Below, one piece after another: positions 1 through 12,900 of a stretch of DNA of 31,905 bases. Below the pieces are notes generated by a model. That model did not search any database. It was not told where the DNA came from and was given only the letters and a program-made list of their open reading frames with translations. The stretch covers positions 78,059 through 109,963 of the forward strand of contig KN882847.1 of assembly GCA_000934455.1 (NCBI GenBank), read 5' to 3'. Source of the stretch: Apostichopus parvimensis (lineage: Eukaryota; Echinodermata; Holothuroidea; Aspidochirotida; Stichopodidae). Numbering within the stretch: the stretch's first letter is position 1; every line of letters begins with the position of its first letter. Position numbers and translations under genes: made by a program.

Positions 1-137
1 TCAGAGAACCTATTAAAGAGAAATATTTAGATCTGTTCTTCAGAGGATAGATTGAAGAGAAGTATTTAGGTGTGTTCTTCAGAGGACATATTGAAACAAA
101 GTATTTAGGTCTGTTCTTCAGAGGACATATTGAAGAG
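1..137. repeat. 39-bp tandem repeat, about 3.5 copies
   Basis: The motif GTTCTTCAGAGGA recurs with its last part (CAGAGG) starting at 41, 80 and 119, a period of 39 bases, and a more diverged copy begins at about 2. Each unit also holds TATTTAG and TATTGAAGAG. The array probably continues upstream of the window. It lies in the intron before exon A. Confidence 0.85.
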
Positions 138-856
138 ACGTAATGGTCTGTTGGCAGGCTGCTACATTGCCTCTTGTATCTGATTCCAGCCAGAATACAA
201 AAACCCTTGGAGTAATGATCCTTATTGCTACCATGCATGTAGGTAGACAGACAACATTGATAACCATCAAATAGTTCAATGTGTACATGGCTAGATCTAC
301 CGACTGTCTAGAACCTTCACAGAAATCATACAGTATATGTCTGCGGTAAAATGAAAGATTGATATAACATGCAAGACAAGTTATATAAAGCAATTGTCCC
401 AGTAATTTGTCTGTACCATAATTTACTGCATCATATCCTCTTCGTGCATGTCTTTGATTTACGAAAAACCCTCTACCTCCTTTCAACCGCTGTCCAGGAA
501 ATAAGTCTCACCTCATATTTTCTGAACTGCACTTGCAGGCTATAATTTTATATAGGTACCGTGCCCATAAACTTTTTTTTGGCGTATTTCAAAAAAAGAA
601 AGTTTTCCCCAAAAGTCTTAATAATGAACTATTAAATATGTGCAGCTAATATCCCAGTGTGAGATATTTGTCTTATGGTATCATGTTATAAAAGAAAAAT
701 GATTATCTGACAAAACCAGAGGAAGAAGAGAAAACATGTACATGCCAAAACTCTGATGCTAATAGTCGTAACTGATCCACTCATATCTGTCTTATAGTAA
801 CTTTCATATCAGATATCAAACACCGTCTCAATTTTAACCTTCCTGTTCCCCCCCAG
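138..856 (+). other. Intron upstream of exon A (3' part)
   Basis: AT-rich sequence with no exon that I can support. It ends in a pyrimidine tract with a run of eight C and the acceptor AG at 855-856. A 122-codon open frame on the minus strand inside it (118-486) has no recognisable motif and I treat it as chance. Confidence 0.6.
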
Positions 857-961
857 CTGATGCAGAATTCCATAAGAGAACGTCTTCTATTAGAAAAAGA
901 ACACGCGGATGCCTTGCAGAGTTTGAGGCAGAAGCAAGATGAGATTAAAAGATTGCAAGAG
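857..961 (+). CDS. RIMBP2: RIMBP exon A: coiled coil
   Basis: A 105-base exon of 35 whole codons, with acceptor AG at 855-856 and donor GTTAGG at 962. The product includes IRERLLLEKEHADALQSL followed by a stretch rich in K, Q, E and R with heptad-spaced leucines, typical of a coiled coil. It joins exon B in phase 0 (E|EQDQ), and together they read as the N-terminal coiled-coil part of RIM-binding proteins. The three bases before the first CTG are CAG, so the acceptor is normal. The exon is internal: its ATG is the second codon, and I do not regard it as a start. Confidence 0.85.
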
Positions 962-3900
962 GTTAGGGTTTCATTTGTTTTATCCCACTCGACCGTGTGA
1001 TCCGGTCAACACCTTCTCTCTCCCGAGAGAAATTAAAACAGTCGGACAAATTTTTCCATAATTTCTTTCCAATGATGCGATGAGGATGCACGGGGAAATG
1101 AAATTATTACTTATGTCCATTTTATTTCTGATTTGATCAAGTTTGGCTAAAGTCTGGTCCAATGGGGAAAATGGAGGCCCTGGATGCTGTCTTAATTTAT
1201 TAAAGGGGTTCAGAAATGGGTCAAAGGTGGCCCAAGTGAAGGGCAGTTATTCTGCAGTTATTCGACTCTTAACAGCCCAAGTGTGTCTGTGGGACATTAG
1301 CTGGGAGATAAGCAGTCTGTGGTAGATTAGCTGGATAAGGTACTGTACACTTGATGATGGATGGATGGCTACCAGAGTTATAGTTTTTAGCTCATTTGGA
1401 ATTTTTTTTTTTTACCATTTTGATGAACATTTCAGATGTGAAAAAATGTGTATTTCTTCTAAATGAAAAAAACCCACTTTAGTTTAGCTAACCAGGGCTT
1501 GAACCCAAGACCTCAGATGTTAGGTTTCATTACTTCTGATGCCTCACTGCTTTATCCACTTGACCAGTGCAGCAGGCCCATTGCCAGATTTTGAATGTGG
1601 GGAGTACTGGGGGGGGGGGGAAGTGGGTGCACAAAGCTTGGTTGATGTCCATCCTAGTGAGAGGTTGAATGGGATTTGTTTCACCTCTCCTTTGAGAAAT
1701 TTTTGTTTGAGTGGATGCAAAATGGTGCAATCATTTCCATTTACATTTTCATCACATTTGTTTAATATAATTTTAAATGTTGCCAGTTTACACTACTTTG
1801 CATGCCTGTGTTATAAACTATGTGGAAGAGTCTAAACTATTTGGGGGTTCCCCACCCCCACTCTGCTCTGTTATCATTTACAACATCTCTTTATTTACAG
1901 TGGTATTTCAAAATATGCTAGAAGAGGCAGGCAATGGTCACCAGTGGTAAAGATTAGAGGAGTCGATTGCTTTTCAGTCTTAAAATTACAAGACCACTTT
2001 TCATTTCCCACGACGAGATTCATTCAAATCACAACTTATCGGTAGCATGCCGACGCTGTTCAGTAATTCGCCTCGCTCAAACATGCAAAATTTACCTATA
2101 ACAATATAGCTCTAACAGTTGATAGGACAGCAAATGCACAAAGTAAATCTTACATGGAATGCAGGCTGTAGGCCTGAGTAGTACATCTCTGTGAAACTGT
2201 TGCTACGTATCGACTTTGGTTTGAAAAGTAAACCGACTTTTATATGAGGTGTAAAAGAATCTGTTGCAACTCCAGAGCAACAAACTGCAGAGTGTATCCA
2301 AACCAGCTGCTTAGCATGTATTAAATATCACCTCTTTTATGCTGGGTTTATACCCATTAGATTCTTAATTTTGGACATGCTCATTTAAACTCTGGGTTGT
2401 GTTTTTTAAGTTTAAAAGAAAAAAATCAAGATGGATTATGCAATTTTTTAAATATTGCCTAAAAAGTGTTGGACAAGTTATCACTGCTTTTACAGAGTAG
2501 TGTTATGTATAAAGTTAACAGACTGAGAATTGAAAACAGATCTTACTTCTCTGTTACCATGGAAATACACATTGACAGCCTGCCAAAACTACAACATCCA
2601 GTCAGTACATCATGGTATGGGAGGTACTCATCTCTAAGTCTCATCTGACTAACCTTGCATATTTTTTTTTTTTTTGGCGATCAAAACGCACCGAAAAAGG
2701 TGAGAACATCCCTTCAGTGTAATTTTCTCTTTCCAGAGAATATTAATATTGTACTAGAACAGTCCAAGGTTAGGTCTCATCTTGGAGATGCATTATAACC
2801 TTTACCCAAAGTACTTTTGGCAAACTTAATTAAAGTGGAAATCAAAGTTTTGAGACGTAAAAACAAATTTCTGCAAAAACGTAAGAGAGACTCTCTCCCG
2901 CTCGCTTTGTCTCGCCAAGTCACTTTACGTGTTGTTTTGCATCTTAAAAGACACTTCTCCTAGACCAGTAAAAACAATTCTGATATTTTACTTTTGAGTA
3001 GGAGAAGATTATCAAGACAACAGCATCCAATGAAATAATAATATTTGCCTAAAAGTGCCTACCCTTCATGTTGGAAATGAAAGGGACAAATTATTTGGGA
3101 TTGATGTATGCCATCCATTTTGTACTTAAAATATTTCATAAAATGTAATTCAAAGAATTTTAGTTAAACATGGACAGACGAACAGCGGATATCCTCTAAG
3201 ATCATTTGAAACAATTTTTTTTAACTTTAATAACCAATCAGCTAATATTGTGATTGGACATAGACCCACTTTAATAACCAATCAGCTATTGCGATTGGAC
3301 ATAGACCCACTTTAATAACCAATCAGCTATTGCGATTGGACATAGACCCACTTAAATAACCAATCGGCTATTGCGATTGGACATAGACCCACTTAAATAA
3401 CCAATCGTCTATTGGGATTGGACATAGACCCACTTAAATAACCAAACGGCTATTGCGTTTGGACATAGACCCACTTGAATAACCAATCGGCTATTGCGAT
3501 TGGCTGAGGATGTGTTAACAGTTAATAGCAAGATGAAATTTGAACAAAGTATTGAAAAGCCTGTGAAGCTCACAACTCTTAGCCGCATAGATAACACAGA
3601 GCATGGGAGAGTAAACAAATTTGTCCAGTAACCCATGTTCACCACTGGCATCTGAGTCATTTAACATGCATAAATTTGTCCATGCTATGATGGATAGGAG
3701 CAAAGAAAGGCTTGGTTTTAGAACATGGATTCTAACCAGTAACTTCGAGGTTCGTTAACCTCGGGGTTCGTTATCATCTGGTCACTCATGGTTTGACTCC
3801 CATTCTAGCAAACAATTTCTCTGCTGGCTTCCATTGTTTATGATGATTTCCCAGTAGGTTTTCGTTGTTCATTTACCTATTTATGAAATCATATTATGAA

Positions 3901-6900
3901 GTAGATTTCCACATGGTACGTCGCTTCATCGGAACGTCGATTTTAAAGATAACTTCTCCATGTTTTCTCAATTTTAACCAGCTGAGGGGATAGACGGTTG
4001 AAATTTTCTATAGCACCTGATTCTTTTAGAAGTGATTTTTAAACAAACGTAATTATGGCACACAAATATGGGTTCATATAATCAGACGAGATCTCGTCAA
4101 GAGAAAGACCCTTTATTCTAGAGATGCCAGGGTCTTGTAATATCGCAACAATTTAAAGATGTAGTACGTTTGGCGCAAAATGAATTAAACTTAAAGAAAG
4201 CACAGGTCTTGAAAAGTGAACGAGGAATGTTTGCGATGAAGAAATTACAATATTCTTGCCATCTTTTTTCCTTTTTGATGTCCTTTTTTTTCCCTTCTGT
4301 TTTTCTGTTCTTCAATGTTTCTGTGAATCCTGAGCTGAATTTAACATCCGAGTAGGTTCACATACCCTATCATGAATGAATGCCACTTTCAATCGTAAAA
4401 TACCTGCAGCTCTGCGAGGATGTTTCAGGTGGAGTGATTTCTCTGTTTTCTTCTTCTTCTTCATCTTCATCTTCTTCTTTTGATTCTCACGATTCAGTAG
4501 TCGTACGTTATGCATGCTCTGAATTCCAGTGTTTTCTAACTTTTACTCAAACGAAAGAATAAAACATCAGATAATTCAATACAGATTCTTGAAATGAATA
4601 AATCATGTCAGGAAGTAGAGGAGTCGGAGGAATGGAAAACAATCGCTCGATTCTTCGATCACGCGATCCTCCGTTTTTCGAGACGGAGATGACACAACAA
4701 AGAGGTTATTTTTCTTGTAAATCGGTTGTTGTTAATTTCTAGGAGCAAGACCAGGCCAAGAGGAGACATCAATTTTCTGTAGAAAAACTGGAAGCAAAAG
4801 TCACAAATCTGGAGAGGAAATGGGAGGAACAGAGCAGCAGCTTTAGCAAGATATCCAAGGAACTTACATCGATACGACAGGACACTAACACCCAGATCAA
4901 ACAGATAACTGGTAAGACAAATTCTGTCAAACTTACTTCCCCCTACCTACCTCCCTCCACCCCCTCCCACCCCCTCCCCTCTCCAAACTATGTATGAATG
5001 TATGTATTTTAGATCCTCCTGCAAGCAGGAACTCGCGAAGAAGCCTCATTGGCTAATCGAAGTCGCAAGCTGACCGAAGTCAGTCTCTTAGATCCATATT
5101 TAACGTCCATGATTATGAATTGTCAAATGTCAACAACTCTGTAACTGGACGACATACATTAATCTTGGAGTGACTCAAACTCGGGACCTTATGATTGAAA
5201 GGCACCGGCGTTAACCACTGAGCTAACACTCCTGTTATTAGTTCATTAACTGGTTCTAGCTCACAACTAGTTCGTTAACTGGATGTGATTCTGGCCTGGC
5301 CATAACTTATTTAGATAGAAAATGAAGTTCCTTAACAGGGCAAATTGTTAAGGATATTTCTGGTTTTCCCTTGTCGGCCAAAAAAATGTCCCAAAATATG
5401 ACAAATAATGACCAATGTCTACACACTGTAGGAGAGATGTGTAGGATTGATGAATGGAACACTAGAGTCAGTTACAATGTCTCCTTTGAGTGGATCATAG
5501 CCTGTCCTTTATCTGTTGTTCTCTTTCAGTATCTCCAAAGTGATACCAATTATTCATTCTACCTATTTTTGGGTGTTTATAGTTAAATTTCAAATGCAAA
5601 CCGAATTTGATGTACGCAAATTAAGTCCTCTGCCGGGACGACCTTCAAAGCTGAATTTGGTCGACTGCACAAAAGTTTGGTCGTCTGAGACGACGAAGGG
5701 ACAACCATTAAATATTTGCTCTCTTTAATCCAACTAATCTAATCTATGTGGTTGTGATCATTTGCATAGACTCTACCTTGTTTCCAATCATGCGTGTTAT
5801 ATAAAGCTTACTTTTTAAGGTACTTTCTAAATTTGTGATCTAGAAATTTTAAAATAGTGCACCTTGTTTTATTTGTTGACATTTGTAAGATTCTGTCATT
5901 TCTAGTTTGCGTTTGGTGGTCCTTAAGTATTAGATTATATGTTTTCAGGTATATTTATCTCGCCTGTGTGTGTGTCCAGCACCATGTCGCAAGATAGTGG
6001 CAAATTGTATACAAAATGTATACTTTTTAGTTCAGAGCTTAGTTTTCTTCCCAATCACTTTGCCCTGTTTTTCATTCATTTCTGTTTCCATTTCATAAAT
6101 TTGTAAAGATTTAGGCAAAAGTTCTGTTCTGGAAAGGGGTTTTTTCTTCTTTTAAATGCAGATGTTTTTCCTTGCACTGTACTTTATTTCTCTAGGGAAA
6201 TATCCTAGCTTTCAAGAATATTCTGTGGACTGTTTTCCATTTGTAGAATAAGAAGAAATTTATTCCTTTAAGTGGATAATGTGAGGAGTAACTTGTAGCT
6301 CAGCTAATGTGATTGGATAATGCATGCTCTCAATGGCAGGATAATAGTTGATAATAGTTGTGTGATTGAAGAATTTGGCCTAATCCTACCCAGGCCTAAC
6401 ACTAAATTGTCCAAAACTATGTCCAGCAAGACAAACCATTCCAGTTTTATTTTTCAAAGTGCAAACAGTGTATTTACTCTGACCACTGCAACCAGAAGAT
6501 TATTCTTCCATTTGTATATTATTAATAAACAATATTCAAGTTTGGTGGCATTTTTCGTATGTGATACCAACCAAGTTCAGTTCAGTTCAGTTAATATATT
6601 TCGCATATACATAGACATACAAAAACAGTGCAGTAATGGTATATACAGGATACTAGAAAAAACATAAAATGTTTATCAAAGCTAGTAACCCTAAAGAAAA
6701 AGAAAGAAAATAACAGAACAAAGTCAGAAAGAAAAGCAAAATGTACAAAACAAAATTGACAATACTATCAAAGGAATATCAAAGGATGTCACAAATGATG
6801 TCACTTGTACTGTGAACGAGTGATTGCCAGATCCCTATTGCTGTTTGGGCAGGTCATAGTTCAAAGTCTAAAAACCCTGTAAGCATAAATAATTTCAAAA

Positions 6901-9900
6901 GAAAATAAATTGTTTTGGACAAAATTCATAGATTCAGTGTCGTATACAAGTACAAGAACTCTTTCATGTCTTTGTGAAGGTCAAAAGAGGTCACAAGATG
7001 AAAACCTTGTATAAAGCAGGATAACTCTAAAAGTAAAGCTTGAATGAACTTCATACTTGCTATGTACATGTCTACATTTGCACAAGAACCTTCCTAATGG
7101 CAACAGTCAAAACTTGAAACACATGCAGTGTTATATTAAATATTCTCAAAGAAATGTGGCAAGGATTCACTTAGCTTGTTGGCTTCCCATTTTTTTTTTT
7201 TCATTTTTTTTTTAAATATATAAACGCAGCTGTTTCATTCTCTTCTACAAGTTTTATGCCGTCATTCCATTACTATTTCCCCCCCCCCTTTTTTTTCATA
7301 GTTTTAACTTTTCTTGTTCTGTATAAAGAAGATGAAAAGAAATATTCTTTTATATATTCTGGAGTCCAAAGTTGTCATTTATTTAGCTTCAAGGAGTTCA
7401 GTCAGAATGTTCAACTTTGGTTAATGTCGCATATTAAATTTAAACTTTCATATTTCCTTTATAAGGAACTGTTCAAGGTTGTCTGGACAGTATGTGCAAT
7501 ATTAAATCCCCTAAAGGGAGTACCACATTGTATTTGTCTTCGCTTTCATTTGACTCTGCTCACGGCAAAGTGAAGGCTGCCAATGTTGTTTTGTCCCGTG
7601 CGTCGCTTATAAACTTATTCATTTAGCTTTTTTTCTTATACTGAACTGTGACAACAGTTCATGATTAAAGATGGCTGCCAGAACTTTCTGTAGAACTAAG
7701 CCCTTTGGGGTATAAATTGTAGAGACAGAAGGCAGAATAAAACTACAGTCGGAAGGATTAACCAAATTTATCTCTTCAAGTCCTAATAGCATTTTCTTGT
7801 TACTCTAGCACAACCAAATCTCAATCTTGTAGCCCTCCTTTACATTTCAAGCAGAAATATTATTGTGTCTAGGCCTAAATGTTCTAAAACCTCATTCTAA
7901 ACTAGGTTGTGAACATTGAGGGCTAAAATAAGGCTTTGTAAACAAGAGGGCTAAAGAAGGCTTATAGCAACTCTAGTTCATCTTCATTAGAAAGTGTAAC
8001 ATTTAACCATGTTGATATTAAGCAAATGGAAAGCTTGTAATATCTGTGCCCTAGGGGCTAGGAGTTTCGAGGAACTTTAGCATGACTTAATTACAATTAA
8101 TTGGATAAAGGATTACATTGTCTGTCAGTTCTGTGTCTTTTATAATTACTGAATTGAGATCATCACACCCACTCCATTGTCATTTAGTGTCATGTGCTTT
8201 ATGTGTGTGTCTTGGTGGTTGTAAGGAGGGTAGAAATGTTTGTCAGTTATAAGGTGCCGAAGGTACCATGTCAAAAGTAGGACGCTGAGGGGACCGTGAC
8301 CATCATGCAGCTGTGCTGCCATGTAGGACAGACAGTAGACACGTCCATGTAGATAGTAGGCACTGCCATGTACTGTAGGCAGTGGGCACAGTAGGCACTA
8401 CCATGTAGGCAGGGGGCACTGTCATGTAGACAGTTGGCACAGTAGGCACTGCCATGTAGGCCCGGCCATGTAGGCAGTGGGCACTGCCATGTAGGCAGTA
8501 GGCACTGCCATGTACAGTATACAGTAGGCACTGCCTTGTACAGTACAGTATACAGTAGGCACAGCCATGTAGACAGTAGGCACTGTCATGGTCTGCAGAG
8601 ATATCTCTTTTGTTTGATACTGATGCAGCCTAGCTACATGAGCAGGATTTTGCAAGCCATATCAGCTTTTGAAATTATTTGGCATTTCATTTGTCCAAAA
8701 AATCCAATACTGAAGAGGTTAGATCTAGATTTTAAAAGGGGACTGAGGAAAGAGGAACACATTATAATTGCAGCCCGGTGAAATTTGAAAGCAATTGCTA
8801 CATGACATTATTGAGATATGTAAATTTGAAATTATCACAGATTGTATACCGTGAGTGAACTTGGAACAAACATGTGTGATAATTAAGTCATATATCTACT
8901 CGAACTCTGGCAGCAAAATTTTTTTTTCTTTCGTGATATTTTTTTTGGAAATACAGGATTCCAATTTTTACCTGAGGGTATGTGAAGTAAACCAATATAT
9001 CAATGACTTTAAGTGTATTCCTATGGACAAGTGCCCATCAAGACACAAAATAAATGTCAACGTACAAGAAAAAACGCCAAAGAAATATCGTCAGTTTGCT
9101 TCTATCAGACACCACAGCTGTTTGCGTCCAGTTCACTTTTGATACAAACACATACCAACTTCAAATGCTGTTATCTTGAAAACATTATACTTAGAGGAAT
9201 TACATGCAGATTTCTCCATGCAGGGTGCTTAGAATATGCTCCTTTTCTTTCATATTTAAGTCAAACCTAAATATTCCTCTGGACTAGACTTTTAATTGGC
9301 AGAGAAACAATTAAGATATAAGTAATGTGGGGTCCATGTAGGGGGGGAGGGGGGACTGGGAGGGGGAGGGGGTGTGTTACCTTACTATTTATTTTATACC
9401 CAATGTGCCAAAGTATGTTCACTCTGGCCAAGTCGTTTGTGGTAATATTTTTGGCCATCAGATAGTTGACATATATTTAATTATCTCAAAGGATTTAAAA
9501 AGTCACTGAAAATTATCCATGCTATACTACTACATCCCATGACCCAAAAGGGGACAGGGGCTATAAGAAAGGACTGTCCCACCTTCCTGTCTTTTTTGTT
9601 GTTTTTTTGTCCCTAGTGATTTTTTTGTTTTTTTTTCAATTACAAATAGTGGTCATTTCCTATCCACTCGTGCATTTAAATAAAATTTGAAAATGATAAG
9701 GTCATTTCTTTCTGCCCTGCATTAATATTGTTTTGATCATAAAAAATCACTCAGACCTTTACTTTTTACTATCAAATTTTCTTTAACCATGTTGCACCAT
9801 AAGAATGCAGAGGAAGAAGGCGGTTTGGTTACAGTTCTCGATTTTCACTGTAAATATTCGACGACTTCAGAAATGAGTAAATTCGTACCCGTCGCGTGTC

Positions 9901-12900
9901 GGGTAATCGATTCGATCACGATCCAAGTCTCTAGTTACCGTCTGACTCTGGAGTTCGAGGCTGCGTATAGCGTCCTCGCCAATGCTTCTCCTCTTACCAT
10001 AATTGTCTCTGATGAAAATGGATCAGCCAAAAGCCGTTTAGGAGAAGACCGATCTGTGAAGTGACATTTATGTCATCAATTTCCATTTTCTTTTTGTCCA
10101 GCTGATAATTTTACGGCTGTGCGCGTGCAGATCGATGGACGTGCAAATTTTATTACACATTTCCACCGATAACCTTGAAGGCAAAAAAAAAACAAGATTG
10201 CTTGCAATCGGTTGACCAAATAATAATCCATCCAATTGAATTAATATGTCCGGTGATAAGGTCACATGATCTTACTTGACCAATTACCAGCTTTTCTCTG
10301 ATCCATAACAAAACTTCATCCTATACATTTGGAATTTGCTGGCCAGATCACATTTTCGTTGAGTATTATTTTTTGTTTTTATTATTACTTTCTTGGTAAT
10401 GCATATAACCTAGTATATGACTGCAAAATAAATTTTGTTACTAAAATGTTTGAGCGGTTTTGCCCTCAATTGACGAGATAAGAAAGAATGGCTATGTCGC
10501 AATTAGAGCCACAAGGTGATAATGGATACATTTGGACAATTGGCAGTTTTTGTTGATAACTGTAGGAATTTACCGATCAACATAGGCAGTCATGATAAAT
10601 GTTATGCAGGACAAACGTTGGCTCACATCTTCCCCCCTCCCCCCCCCCCGCCCTCTGAGACTTTAAAGAAACCAAGATGAATATAAACACAAAGAGAATG
10701 ACTATATATATACAAATCATGTGGAAGTGAATGAAAATTAATATTCCAAGCATTTTGGTTCATGTTGCAGAATTTACCCACATTGTTCTTTTAATTGCAT
10801 CGATTCAAGTTAAAACCTACCTCTTTGAGAAAATTAATTTCTTATGCCGGTAGCAAATTTCTTTTATTTGGATATTAATTAATGGCAAAACAAAAGAGAA
10901 GACAGATTGAGTTTTAAGAAGAAAGGATGCTAACGTGAAAGATGACTGTTTAATCCTTCAGAATACTGCCGGTTGCCATAGAAATAGCTGACCTGGATGG
11001 AGTTCCTTTCATTTTTTTCGTGTTTTTCTCTCACAAGATTGTTTGTCCCTGGAGTATGAGATACCTCTAGAATACTATAATATGTTGCCATTGCCATTAC
11101 AATCTGTAGCAACATTTATCTTGATTCACTTCAAACATCTGAATATTTGCTTATGTTTAAGACATTTTTGTTCCTCGCCAGTCAGACTTTCAAAGTAATT
11201 ACTTTCACGGCGTAAAGTCAGAGCTGAATATTCTGCCCTGTAAATTATTACATTTCCACTGTCCTTGTCATCAATATCATTTGAAATTGACATATCCTTT
11301 TTTGCCTTTTTTTTTCTGGATATTTGCAGACAATTTATTTAATTTATTTGATTTGTTTAAGGAACATGCATCCCTTTTTCATTCAGATTGACTAATCATG
11401 CTAGAAGGCAAACATCACATATTAAAAGAATAGCATGCAATTAGTTTGATATTAACTAGTACCATAAGAAGTTGCATTTGGAATATAAATGCAGACATTT
11501 TCCAGTTAGTCGACAAAAAGTGCTATGAAAGGGCGGTGTGAAACAGTGTTAGAGCTAGTATGTTAAGGGGATTGGGGGGGGGGGGAGGATTTCATGTTGT
11601 TAGTAGTTAGATATGCGTACATATGCCCATTCCCAGATTTAGGGCACATGTAGTACATACAGTGCAGTACACATGGTCGACCATTGGGTTTTTTGGGGGG
11701 AAAGATTTGACCAATCACAGTACTCCTTACAAAAATCAACAAAACTTCATAATATCCAGCTTGTTATTGGCAAGTTTTGTAACTACAGTAATGGTGTAAG
11801 TTGTGGGAACGTACTGTACCAGGAATTGTTGCAGGAAATTCCCTCCAATGGAAAATATTTTTGCGGGACCCTCTCAGATAAATTGTGGGTATCTTGCAAT
11901 TGCGCGTCCTAATTCAAACACAGGTCTGAAACAAAAGAAACTGAGAACATTCCTTCAGTTCATTGGCAAACGTAATATGTTTTGTTATGTAAATCACTTT
12001 GTCACCCAGACTTTTGTTCATAAAAGTATATATTTATCACACACACAAGTTTTTTTAAGCCAAAGAGAATTTTTCACTATTTTGGACTATTTTCTTCATT
12101 ATTTCTTACTTTGAATTAAATTGATAAAATTAAAGCAAATGATATGTGATTTTTGATAATTTTGCATTGTAATGGAAACTAATTACCAACTGTTAAAGAG
12201 CCTGCCGCAAGATAGATCTTTACTGATATCAACAAAAAAATTCATTCATACATTTGTTGATAACATCAGTAATGTAATTAGTATATTTATCTCACAGATG
12301 TTAAAGCACAAGGGGAAATTGTTCATAAGTTTGGACTTTCCTTAATTATTAGACAAAATCAGTCTGATTATTAAAACTAATGAGCTGCATTTGTATAGCA
12401 TATTAATGTTGTATAGTAATGGAACTTGACGACCGAACTAAACAAAAATTCCTGCTCTAATTTAAAGCAGGATATTTAGATTAAATATCAACCCAGGATG
12501 ACAATTAGACCCTTCTGCATTGTGCATGGTATACGTCACATGCAAGAGACATTAAAGTAACCAAGGACCACAGTGAAATGCATCTAGATTTAATGTAAAT
12601 AAAACTTGTGTCATGTTTCCCTGTTACAGACAACATGGCTCCAGTCGATTCTAAATGTCTTTTAAATTTTTGTGATTATAAGGTTCCATGCAAGAGCACA
12701 ACTCACCCGAGAGGATGGCTTACCAGAGCCAGCCGGAAGATGACTGGAAGAAGGTAGCAGAAGAGGCTAAGACAGCCAGACTAGAACAATTAGTGCCTAG
12801 ATTGAAAAGAGGTCTGTAAAAATGGTTTAATTTAAAAGTAACAGTTTATTTAGCTTGTTGTTGTTGACAAAGTTTGAGCTAAAAAGGGTGCCGATAGTTT

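Larger units (their letters stand above)
962..4742 (+). other. Intron A-B
   Basis: A 3.8-kb intron with no further exon required by the reading phase. It contains a tRNA-like remnant (1486-1573, minus strand), a 41-bp palindromic tandem array (3234-3503), a run of G at 1611-1620 and a TTC/ATC microsatellite (4449-4480). A short CpG-rich patch at 4621-4695, just before exon B, is unexplained. Confidence 0.75.
4912..12682 (+). other. Intron B-C
   Basis: At 7.8 kb this is the longest intron. It contains a tRNA-derived SINE (4989-5232, minus), a perfect short palindrome (5680-5694), a possible LINE 3' end on the minus strand (6575-6850), a degenerate minisatellite (8318-8590) and a CpG-rich segment with a 91-codon open frame (9789-10064). 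Runs of G or C sit at about 9340-9372, 10630-10650 and 11573-11586. The phase match between exons B and C needs no missing exon. Confidence 0.7.

Noticed and set aside
118-486. 122-codon open frame on the minus strand
   Set aside because: No recognisable motif, AT-rich composition like the intron, and it lies antisense in the RIMBP locus.
3234-3503. CRISPR-like array
   Set aside because: Unit and spacer are both repeated, so there are no unique spacers. The setting is a eukaryotic intron. It is a minisatellite.
4312-4562. Open frames with lysine or serine runs
   Set aside because: Both derive from the TTC/ATC microsatellite.
5167-5232. Functional tRNA gene on the minus strand
   Set aside because: Only 66 bases, with a poor T arm and anticodon stem-loop, and followed by a SINE-like body and tail.
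8271-8655. Minus-strand open frames giving repetitive W/P/T/C/H peptides
   Set aside because: They are translations of the minisatellite, with no sign of protein-level conservation.
12630-12811. Longer exon C starting after the AG at 12628-12629
   Set aside because: Joined to exon B it runs into a TAG near the end of the exon, while the start at 12683 stays open and joins exon D in frame.
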